29,243 nucleotides of DNA from NCBI GenBank assembly GCA_010094045.1, contig ML986788.1:35701-64943 (forward strand), given 5' to 3'. This DNA comes from Lojkania enalia. Taxonomy: Eukaryota > Ascomycota > Dothideomycetes > Pleosporales. Numbering within the stretch: the stretch's first letter is position 1; every line of letters begins with the position of its first letter. The notes beneath the pieces are model-generated. The model searched no databases. It was given only the letters and a program-made list of their open reading frames with translations, and was not told where the DNA came from. Positions 20,901 to 29,243 of this stretch are shown here, in pieces. The position numbers and the translations under genes were made by a program.

Positions 20901-21529
20901 AATTTATAAGACTTATACCTTATAGCCTTATTCTTTCTATATTCTAAATACTTGTTTAGTACGTTTTATACTTTCTTTCTTATATTGGTAAGGATAAAGC
21001 TCTTCCTTAGCCTTTACTCTATTTCTACTACTTCTAGATATTCCTATTCTAACGATTTATATAATTCTTTTATTATCCGCTTTTATATATATAAGTATAT
21101 ATATAGTTGTTTTTAAGTTATATTTTTAATTACTTTTACTTTATTATTACTTATTAGATATCGTTCTACTATCTATATATCTCTTAACTTCTATTATTAG
21201 GTTTACTCTAATATAGTTAGTTTTATAACCTGGGCGACTTGTAGGTAGTTATATATAAGGGATCTATCTAATTTTTATCTTAGGATTACATCTCTTTTAT
21301 ACTTTTCTTTAGTTATATAGTCGGCTCTACGACTTAGTACGTCTGCAACTATATTTTCTAACCCTTTCTAGTGCGTTATTCTAAAGTTGTAGTCTGCTAA
21401 CTATTCTACCTATCGTATTTATCTTCCTATAAGTTTCTTTATTATTATAAAGTATATAAGGTTTTTATAGTCTATTTAGACTTCGAATAGGTATTTAGTT
21501 CCTACTAGATATACTCGCTATTCTTTTAA

Positions 21530-21595
21530 CGCTTTAACTATTACTAATAGTTCTTTATCGTATATATCGTAGTTAAGTTCTTCTAGTTTTATTTT
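21530..21595 (-). pseudogene. RNase H segment of the Gypsy polyprotein
   Basis: The minus frame reads LEELNYDIYDKELLVIVKAL, the well-conserved YxxxxxELLAIVxAL block of Ty3/Gypsy RNase H. Confidence 0.85.
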
Positions 21596-22103
21596 TCTTG
21601 AAAAGTAGGCTCGTGGCCTCTACTTTTTATCTTTATTTTACTAGCTTAAGCAAGCGCCTATTACTTTATCTAAAGTATTAGTTTCCACTTAAAATTACTT
21701 TTCTGGGTCTAGCATCCTTAGTATTAATACTAAGGTAAAGTAAGCTTTTAATTCTTCGAAGGCTTTTTACTGCGCTTTTTACTATTTAAATTCCTTCTCT
21801 TTCTTAGTAATCTCTATTAAGGGTGCTACTACTTTAGAGTACCCGCTTATAAATTTCCTGTAGAAATTCGCGAAGCCTAGGAAAGACTAGACTTATTTAA
21901 CTAAGGTAGGTACTAGCTATTCTAGTATTACTTTAACCTTTTCTTATTCTATCTTAATACCGTCTCTAGATATCTAGAATCTTAGGAACCCTATTCCTAT
22001 CTTATAAAACTTGCATTTCTCTAGAGCTATAAGTAATTTATACTCTTATAGTTTCGCTAGTACTTTTCTAACGTATTCTTTATACTCTCTTAGCAATCCC
22101 TTT

Positions 22104-22132
22104 ATATAAACTAGAATATTATCTAGGTATAC
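22104..22132 (-). pseudogene. Reverse transcriptase active site of the Gypsy polyprotein
   Basis: The minus frame reads TVYLDNILVYIK. The second Asp of the YxDD box is Asn (GAT to AAT, a G-to-A change), which alone would abolish polymerase activity. Confidence 0.88.
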
Positions 22133-23164
22133 TGTTACGAATATATCCAAGTATTCCCTTAATACGTTATTTATAACTGCTTAGAAGGTTACTAGTATAT
22201 TTATATGTCTAAATAGTATTACTAAATATTTAAAAAGACCTTCTCTTATTTTAAATGCTATTTTCCATTTATAGCCCTTCTTTATCTAAATTCAGTAGTA
22301 TCCTTCTCTTATATTAAACTTTATAAACTACTTAGCTCCTTATAATTAACTTATAAGTTCTATTATCCTGGGTAATAGGTATCTATTTTTCTTAGTTATA
22401 TTATTTAGCTATCTATAGTCTACGTATAACCTTAGTTTACCGTTTTTCTTAGGTATAAATAGTATTAGTAATACTATCTTACTCTAGCTCGGTTGTATAT
22501 ACTTTCTTGCCAAATTCTTTTAGATGTACTTCCTAAGTTCTTCTCTTTATTCTCGGTTTAAGTTGTATATTAGACTAGGTTTTAGCTTCTTTTTATCCTC
22601 GATAATGATTTTATAGTCGTATTTCTTATACTTAGGTAACTCTCTATTCTCTACTTCTTTATATAGCCCTATAAATTTACTATAATTCCTTTAGATTTCT
22701 TAGAGTATACTATCGTCCTATAGTTCTTTACGTACTTTTTAAACTACGATAATACCTAGTATCTATTTTATCTTCTTAAGATATCTTGCTATTATAGCTA
22801 CTAATACTCTCTATATTAACTGTAGACCCGAAAGACGCCTTACCTTATACTATCCTACTACCCGTTCTATCTTAGATCGGCTCTATAGCCTATAAACTAT
22901 CCCTTACTACTAATCTACTCTAAGATTATATTTGGCTAGCTAGTCTATGTCTAGTAATATATTAAATTTTCCTAGGTTTATAATATTAATACTCTTTATA
23001 TCGGTATATCCTACAACGTTAAGCGCTTACTTCTTAGTTTCTATTAGTACAACTCTTCTACTATAGTCTATTAACTTATTATCTACTAGATGTATTGTAT
23101 AAGGTACTACTTTTTCCCTCTACTCTATATTATTCTCGTAAACCTATTACGCTAATATAAACGT

Positions 23165-23215
23165 GTCTAAAGCTCTACTATTAAGTAGTATTTTAAGCTT
23201 CCTCCTGTTAAACTC
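23165..23215 (-). pseudogene. Aspartic protease segment of the Gypsy polyprotein
   Basis: The minus frame reads KLKILLNSRALDTFIL, matching the LLDSGA..TFI active-site loop. The catalytic Asp is now Asn and the Gly is Arg, both by G-to-A. Confidence 0.75.
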
Positions 23216-24429
23216 CGCTTAGAGTATTATATATAAAAGTACTATACTAGTAACCTTTCTAATAGCTTTCTTATCTAGTTCCTCAGTATAACTATCACCT
23301 TAGGGGCTGCTTAGTTTTTTAACTAAGGTGGGAAGAACCCTATCTTCTCCTTTTCTCCTCTATATAGTAGATATCTATCTATACTATACCTTGTCTATAG
23401 TTTTTAGGCGTAAGCAGCCTTTACTTACTTACTATATATCTTATACTTCTATCCTAAGAAATACTATTGCTATTTAATTAGTCGGTAGTTTTTATCTAAT
23501 TCTTACTATTTAAGTACCCTAAATATATTTTAGTAGTACTAGCATCTAACTATATATTATTTCTAGCTTAATACTTTATATTCCTCTAAATATATATTAT
23601 CCTTAGAACGTTCCTCCTCTTTAGATATACTTGCTCCTATTATCTTACAAGCTGTAATATTAAGTCGTCCTCTAATATCCTCCTATATCTCCTTTACTTC
23701 TAAGACTACCTTTCTCAGCTCTTTAGCTTCTACGACGATTTTACTAAACTGGTGTAGATACTCTATTTTAAGGTGAATTAGACTTCTATAAATCTAATAG
23801 TACCTGTTTTCTATATAATCTTCTATTTTATCCTAAGATAGTAAAATTCTTAGTAATAATTCTATATCTATCTTCGGCTATACTCCTAGCTTTATTTTAA
23901 TACTCTTATATGTCTAGCAGTTGTTCTAATAACAGCTAGCCTAATCTTTTTTGCAGCTGTTCTTATAGAGTAGTATATATTTCCCTTTCTTACCTTTTAC
24001 TAGTTCTATAGGGTAGCTTTAGTATATCTCTTATATATACTTAAATATTTCTTCGTTTGTAACCTTTTCTGCTAACTTTACTACAGCTTTTAATACGTCC
24101 TGGCTATCTTAGAACGTTACTTCTTTAAATAGGATATTCTAGTATTTCTAGGGGTATAACCTTATCTAGTACGTTTTATTATAGATCTAGTACTTCTTTT
24201 ACTTTATTCTTTCTAGGATGGTTGTACTATCGAGTCCTAGTACTCCCGGTGGATACTCTGTGCGTTTAATAACTACTGCTACTCTTTTTAGCTGTAGCTA
24301 ATAATTGTTTTCTTCTTTTACTAAATGGTGCGTCTTACATCTATTATTTATATAATACGTCTAGTACTATATTAGTTAGTATTTATTAGTAGGTTGTATA
24401 GTTATTATTCAGGCTTCCTTCTTCTTATT

Positions 24430-25000
24430 TAGATATTCTTTCGCATAGTACCCTTTTTATCTATATAAAAGGCACGCTCCCTTTTTAAGCCTTTCTTTCT
24501 TAAGATTGCTTATCCTTGATTATTAGTAGTTCTTTCCCTTGTCCTTTTCAACTTTTCTAAGAACTATTAGATTACCATCCTATAGCGCCGTCTTACTTTC
24601 TTTTCTTACTAGCACGAATGTCTGCGGCTAAGATCTTTTCTCTATCTCCCGCTCATACTGACGGTTGTTAATCCTAACCGCTAATTCGATTATTTCTAAT
24701 AGTTCGGTTGGCCTTTCTTCTCTAGCTAGGTCATCCTTAACCTTGTCCTTAAGACCTTTATAGAAGATTCCTACTAATGTACTATCGTCCTATCCTAGTC
24801 TAGCGCTAAGTCTCTAGAATTCTATAGTATAATCTATTACCCTTTTAGTCTAGATTAGCCTTAGTAGCTTCCTTTATACTTTCTATTCTATATCTACTTC
24901 TCCGAAGACGTTCCGGACCTTATTCTTAAATCCTTCCCAGCTCTTAAAGAGTTCGTCTATAGATTCTCTAGTCTTCTTTATATTGCTTCTATTCTCCAGC
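24430..25000 (-). pseudogene. Gag segment with zinc knuckle
   Basis: Gag-like text includes DDSTLVGIFYKGLKDKVKDD and EIIELAVRINNRQYE. At 24474-24433 there is a knuckle CLLYR, stop, KGYYAKEY, which fits the CX2CX4HX4C spacing with two Cys and the His changed to Tyr. Confidence 0.8.
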
Positions 25001-25394
25001 TAGTCTACTATAAATAGTTCGGCCTATACTAGCAGCGTCTCTTCTATGTTTATTATTATAGCTAAGATCTTATCCTTATTTAGGAAGAAGGTTGTGCTGT
25101 TAAACCTAAAGTACAGCTCTATTAATATAAGAAAAGGGTTAACATATTCTTTCTTACCGTTAAACTTTTTTAGTAAAGCTATCTTAGCTTGTACTTATTA
25201 TTTAGCTTTAGCTAGGTCGGCTCTAGCTACAGCTAGCTTGTATTACATCTATATAATACGGGTTTCCTGTTCCTGTACTTTCTATGCTATAGCTTTCTCT
25301 AGGGCTTATAGCCTTTAGGTTATTATAACTTAACTTTACGATATAGTAGATATCTTTAGATAGTTCCTATTCTCTTAACGTTAGGTAGTTATTA

Positions 25395-25934
25395 TATTAC
25401 TAACCTATATACTACTAGTATATATAATAACTACTGTTGCAGTCGTACGCGCGCTAGAGCCTTATTAATATTAGATTAGTTAGAGGTAGTAGCTTTAGTA
25501 ATAAGAGAGTATTAGGTTCGCCGGTTCTTCGAATGTAATAAGTATATTTAGAAGTCTAATAGAGTAACGAGATAAATCTGCGAGAATAACTATAAAAGAT
25601 TTAATCTTAAAAGAAGATCTCCTCTTCTTATATAGTTAAGTTTAAGACCGCTAAGCCTAGCTTATTAGGTCTATTAGGTCTGTCAGGTCTATCCTACTAT
25701 ACCTAATACTTCTGCTATAGTCACGTATATAGGTTATACTATACTTTATTATCCAACCAATTATCTCTCTAGTTCTTATAGTCCTACTATTTACTATCCG
25801 ATAACTAGTTCCTAATATACTTCTACCTGTTATTACCCTATCGGTCCTCGTCCGAGTTGACCTCTATAGTAGCTGATATTAGATTAAGCCCTAGCTATAG
25901 AGGCGGTGCCTCTTAGCGTTCTGTGTTTATAATA
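25395..25934 (-). repeat. 5' LTR of the Gypsy element
   Basis: This is the partner of 18465-19004. Its outer bases are TATTAC..ATAATA where the other LTR has TGTTAC..ATAACA, so both ends differ only by G-to-A and C-to-T. Confidence 0.93.
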
Positions 25935-25939
25935 CTAGT
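25935..25939 (+). repeat. Target-site duplication CTAGT, right
   Basis: An exact match to 18460-18464 that lies within the split transposase frame. Confidence 0.9.
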
Positions 25940-26059
25940 AACTACTACTTCTATTAATATTATATCTATTATAAAGTCTAATTTATTAAAGTTATATATA
26001 TCTTTATTAATAATACTATACTTAACCTTTATATTCTATATAAAATAGAACTAGCCTCT
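25935..26059 (-). pseudogene. Fot1-like pogo transposase, central segment beyond the Gypsy insertion
   Basis: The minus frame reads NIKVKYSIINKDIYNFNKLD then FIIDIILIEVVVT. This matches the KYGI..EDIYNFDETGF..GVI block of Fot1 transposases. Counting the CTAGT duplication once, it joins in frame to 18459 and continues as SSKR. Upstream (towards 26060) the frame meets the tandem LTR-like units and is lost, so the N-terminal DNA-binding part is missing from the window or displaced beyond the second element. Confidence 0.85.
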
Positions 26060-26322
26060 TATTATAATAGTATAGGTAAGATAATAGGTTTAAATATAGT
26101 ATAAATCTACTTAGAGGTATATAAGAGTATATAGGGGTTTAGAGACCTAGGAATTCTATTAACACCTATAGGCCTTATATAAAAGGATATAGAAGAACTA
26201 CTAAGCTACTTATAAGGGAGTATATAACTATATATAGAAGGGAAAAGGGGCGGAGCTAGGGGTAAAATAAGATAAGTAAAAAGCTTTAGGATAAGATTAT
26301 ATATAAAACTTTTTATAGAACA
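26060..26322 (-). repeat. Tandem LTR-like unit, copy 1
   Basis: A 263-base unit. Its minus strand starts TGTTCTATAAAAAG and ends CTATTATAATA, which would be AACA before C-to-T change. It is repeated at a 272-base offset with about eleven differences, all transitions. It interrupts the Fot1-like frame. It is probably an LTR of the second Gypsy element. Confidence 0.7.
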
Positions 26323-26331
26323 ATTTCTTTA

Positions 26332-26594
26332 TATTATAATAGTATAGGTAAGATAATAGGTCTAAATATAGTACGAATCTACTTAGAGGTATATAGGAGT
26401 ATATAGGGGTTTAGGGACCTAAGAATTCTATTAACACCTATAGGCCTTATACAAAAGGATATAGAAGAACTACTAAGCTACTTATAAGGGAGTATATAAC
26501 TATATATAGAAGGGAAAAGGGGCAGAACTAGGGGTAAAATAAGATAAGCAAAAAGCTTTAGGATAAGATTATATATAAAACTTTTCATAGAACA
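26332..26594 (-). repeat. Tandem LTR-like unit, copy 2
   Basis: The second unit. It is separated from copy 1 by nine bases (atttcttta), which nearly equal the nine bases that follow copy 2 (atttcttca). A G-rich tract lies about 20-30 bases further right (minus strand AAGGGGGGTAGTA), placed like a polypurine tract, so copy 2 is the better candidate for the true 3' LTR boundary. Confidence 0.65.
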
Positions 26595-27639
26595 ATTTCT
26601 TCATATTATTATACTACCCCCCTTCTTATAGGCTAATAGTTCCTATCTATACTGGTTCGGGAGGGAATTGGAGCTATTATAGATAGGTTCTAGTATAAAG
26701 AAATTTCTTTAAAAAGGTATTTACTAGTAAGAGCTAATATACGCAGTTGCTTATAGAGATGCGTTTATTAATATAATATTAAATAAGGTTTTTATAGTAA
26801 GTATAATTAACCTATATATTAGTTAGTAACTACTATTATAACGGTTTATTAATATTGCAATTTTGTCGCGTATAGTAACGAGTGTTTACTAGCTTTAGTA
26901 TATTACTAGATTGCTGTTAACTAAGCTTTCTTAACTAAATAATAACTTCTACTCCGTATATATTATTACGCGTCTCTAGAACCGTTAATTATTAAAGTAT
27001 TATTAACGCCTTATAGAAAAAATTAATTAATATACTACTCTACCTACCTTTTAGAGCCTCTTTAGAAGCCTTCTAAATTATCTACTTTTAGACTATATAT
27101 ACGCTCACCTGTAGGCGGCGTATAATATTTTCCTTTTAGTCTCTAAGATTAAAAAAATGCGAGTATTACACCTTATAAAATAAAAAGTACAACCCTGTAT
27201 AAATTACATCTAATACTAGTAGGGTACTTACTACTAACGTACTTATAGATCCCCTCCTACTATAAGGAGGAGTTTTTAGTTCTCTAGAGCCATCTTAAAC
27301 TATAAGCAGCAGTCTAATATATAGGAGATAAGGAGGATAAAAAAGTAGCCTTTAAGACTATTTTAGAGTCCGCTTATAGCCTAGCGTTTATAGCCCAGGT
27401 TGTAAAAAGTTAGGAAGATAGCTTTCTTATAGCTAGTATCTAGGTAGCTTTATTCTACTAGAGTACTAAGTTACTCTATTAGGTTTTAGCTCTAAAAGCT
27501 CTAGTATCTAACTTTTAAGCTAATATCGCGGCGCTTTTAGGCGGCTAAGAATAAGATAAGAGAGGTTTAGGGGGAGTCCGGAGGGAAAGAAAGGAAAGGA
27601 GGGTAGAAGAGAAGAGGACTAGGGAGGTATCTAACAGCC
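26595..27639 (-). repeat. Probable 3' untranslated part of the second Gypsy element
   Basis: This RIP-degraded sequence lies between the end of the polyprotein frame and the LTR-like units. It includes a purine-rich plus-strand stretch (27540-27630), a 10-base inverted repeat (cctatctata at 26642 and tatagatagg at about 26680) and a 14-base palindrome aaagaaatttcttt near 26697. I see no other gene. Assignment to the element rests on position and orientation. Confidence 0.45.
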
Positions 27640-28050
27640 TACTATTAGATCTTCTAGATTTTATAGAGGAGTAATTTCAGGCCTATACTTTAGTTTTTTT
27701 AATCTACTACTTAACTCTTATATATTATTATCTACTAGGTAATCTATATTCTCTATACTATTCTTATATACCTTAATCTATTTGGTTAAGGTTCTTAGGG
27801 GTCCTAGCTAATTTAAATACTTATTATAAAAAGCTCTTAGCTTATAAAACAAACCTATAAAATTTAAGACTTTATACTAGACTGGGTTAGAATTATATTC
27901 TACCTATTTTACACGGTATTTAAGGGTTTTATAATACAGCTTACTAGCTAGTATTTCCTTAACCTCCTATTCTTCTACCCTCTTAATAGTAATAGCGGGT
28001 GGTTTTAGAACTTCTTACTCTAGTAGAGGGTTCTAGGGGTTCTTATACAG
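27640..28050 (-). pseudogene. Chromodomain and tail of a second Gypsy polyprotein
   Basis: The minus frame reads EILASKLYYKTLKYRVK, then VEYNSNPV, then GLFYKLRAFYNKYLN and GPLRTLTK. This matches the fungal chromodomain pattern with its KLRxFHxxYPxxPGPP.L..W tail. Stops are TAG/TAA. It is a different lineage from the 18465-25934 element. Confidence 0.82.
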
Positions 28051-28399
28051 TAGGTTTAGTACGAAGATATTATATATTCTTAACTCTAGGAGTAGCTGTA
28101 AACGGTACGAGTTTTTAACCTATTCTAGTACTTTAAAAGGGCCCTCCTATTAATTAGATAGCTTTTAGCTCGGTCTCTAGACTATAAAGTTTTTAGTATT
28201 TAGGTAGACTATATTATTAATCTACTAATTAATTAGTTACTAATAATAGTTAATAATAGATTATATACGATCCTAAGCCTTCTTAATATTAGCCTTTACA
28301 GTTTCCTAGGCTGTATATATATAAGTTACTAGAGCTAAAGTATTCTTACAATTTAATTTATCTATTATAATAATAGGATTAATAAAATATTTTTAATCC

Positions 28400-29120
28400 C
28401 AACTCTAACAGGGCTTAAATCTATATAGAATCTAATACGGGGATATTCTAATAGTTATATAGGGTAGAGTTACTTATACTTAGTTGATTATAAATAATAG
28501 AGAACTCTAGTTGTTCTAGTAGAAGGATATAAAAGAGCGCAGTCTCTAATTAATATACTTATTTATAATCTCTATTTGTCCGTTAGTTTCTTTATAATAA
28601 GTAGTAGATAGTTTAATCTTTACGCCTAAGATATAGTAGAATTTAGACTAGAAACTAGATATAAACTAAGGTCTTTAGTCTAAAATAATAGTTTCGGGCG
28701 TATAGTTAAAGTAGTATATCTATTAAATAAACAATTCGGCTATTCCCCGTGCGTTAATTATACGATAGTAGAGAATAGATACTACTTATTTAGACAGGCG
28801 ATCGATTACTACTATAATCTAATTATATTCAGACTTATCTATAGAAAAATCCTTAAAGTTAATATATAGATACTATATTAGTTAATTTAGTATAGGAAGT
28901 AAGTAGATAAAACCTAGGGTTTAGGTTTATATTAGATAAGCTTTACGGTATAGGATATAATTCCGTATATATCGTTTATAAGTAGCCTCTATACTCTTCT
29001 AGTAGTACTTTTAAGATAGTAACTAATAGGTTTTAGTAGCGCTTAGGTATGCGGAGGATACTTAATTATAAGCCTCTTGTATAAGTCGCGTGCAAAGGCC
29101 TGAATCTAATAGAATATATA
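28400..29120 (-). pseudogene. Integrase of a second Gypsy element (zinc-binding and catalytic domains)
   Basis: In coding order, an HHCC-type region reads RLCTRLIQEAYN to YIRNYILYRKAY. The core follows with DKSEYN, then IVVVIDRLSK (first Asp region), YTPETIILD (second Asp), GVKIKLSTTYYKETNGQIEI (Glu region) and FISFY..N. Stops are TAG/TAA. The reverse transcriptase should lie to the right, outside the window. This part shows the element is minus-strand, so its 3' LTR must be to the left. Confidence 0.88.
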
Positions 29121-29243
29121 AGCGATTATTATAGAAGAGTAGTCTATTCTCTATCTAATACTTGTAGGATAAAAGTATATATTCCTACGCGAAGGAGACT
29201 CGGTTTTTCTATAGTAATACGTTAATTAACTCTAGAGAATCTA

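Larger units (their letters stand above)
18465..25934 (-). mobile_element. Complete Ty3/Gypsy chromovirus retrotransposon, RIP-inactivated
   Basis: The element is 7470 bases with 540-base LTRs and a 5-base target-site duplication. Coding is on the minus strand, so the 5' LTR is at 25395-25934 and the 3' LTR at 18465-19004. In coding order it has gag (about 25000-24430) with a zinc knuckle, aspartic protease (about 23215-23165), reverse transcriptase (active site 22132-22104), RNase H (about 21595-21530), integrase (about 20900-20450) and a chromodomain (about 19945-19805). A polypurine tract abuts the 3' LTR. Stops, nearly all TAG/TAA at Gln or Trp positions, and changed catalytic residues make it inactive. 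The chromodomain-after-integrase order places it among the chromoviruses, which target heterochromatin. Confidence 0.93.
26060..29243 (-). mobile_element. Second Ty3/Gypsy chromovirus, 3' part, cut by the window edge
   Basis: From right to left it has an integrase, linker, chromodomain, long untranslated tail, G-rich tract and LTR-like unit, the normal order of a minus-strand chromovirus 3' half. It meets the Fot1-like transposase frame at about 26060, so it probably inserted into that gene as well. The other end and the target duplication are outside the window. Confidence 0.65.

Noticed and set aside
20643..20909. Plus-strand open frame of 88 codons
   Set aside because: It lies opposite the Gypsy integrase and exists because RIP removed stops on that side. 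Its residue mix (Tyr, Ile, Ser, Asn) is that of AT-rich chance sequence.
25046..25318. Plus-strand open frame of 90 codons
   Set aside because: It lies opposite the N-terminal (gag) side of the Gypsy element and has no family features.
26060..26603. Possible CRISPR-like or satellite array
   Set aside because: There are only two long units, with LTR-type ends and placement beside a retroelement. CRISPR arrays are prokaryotic, and no further units exist.
26697..26710. Palindrome aaagaaatttcttt
   Set aside because: Perfect 14-base palindromes of A/T-rich composition are expected by chance in such DNA, and no function is implied.
27626..27634. tatctaaca, which read on the minus strand as TGTTAGATA could be an LTR start
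   Set aside because: The same word occurs near 13070-13078, but the flanking sequences do not match, and the polyprotein frame of the second Gypsy element ends about there. The G-rich tract and repeated units at 26060-26615 are better LTR candidates.

Overview
This is fungal DNA, most likely from a filamentous ascomycete (Pezizomycotina). The genes have short introns (50-95 bases) with GT..AG ends and CTGAC/CTAAC branch sites. The repeats are Ty3/Gypsy chromoviruses and a Fot1-like pogo element. Most of the window carries the mark of repeat-induced point mutation (RIP): very AT-rich, poor in CpA/TpG, with Gln and Trp codons turned into TAG/TAA and divergence made almost only of transitions. 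The species cannot be told from the sequence.

Layout. 1-2080 is RIP-degraded repeat DNA that I could not classify. 2080-12300 is an island of near-normal base composition holding a TPR fragment, a dead alpha/beta hydrolase of bacterial type, one intact membrane-reductase-like gene (4946-5782), a dead six-exon short-chain dehydrogenase, a dead second copy of the membrane gene, and a dead questin-oxidase-like gene. 12300-17320 is increasingly mutated but still holds a recognisable FAD monooxygenase pseudogene and a scrap of a third copy of the membrane gene. 17322-29243 is a nest of transposons. A Fot1-like transposase gene is split by a complete 7470-base Gypsy element that has 540-base LTRs and a perfect CTAGT target-site duplication. 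On its other side the same transposase is cut by two tandem 263-base LTR-like units that probably belong to a second Gypsy element, whose integrase and chromodomain lie at 27640-29243.

How the genes fit together. The questin-oxidase-like (Baeyer-Villiger type), FAD monooxygenase, SDR and duplicated membrane-reductase genes are all kinds found as tailoring enzymes in fungal secondary metabolism. My inference is that the window holds the wreck of such a cluster, or of several horizontally or segmentally acquired genes, silenced by RIP that spread from or alongside repeats. Only the 4946-5782 gene keeps a clean reading frame. For the SDR, questin-oxidase and FAD monooxygenase genes, putting introns at the visible splice sites gives total lengths that are exact multiples of three (933, 1338 and 1236 bases). 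Their only lesions are lost start codons, weakened sites and point-mutation stops.
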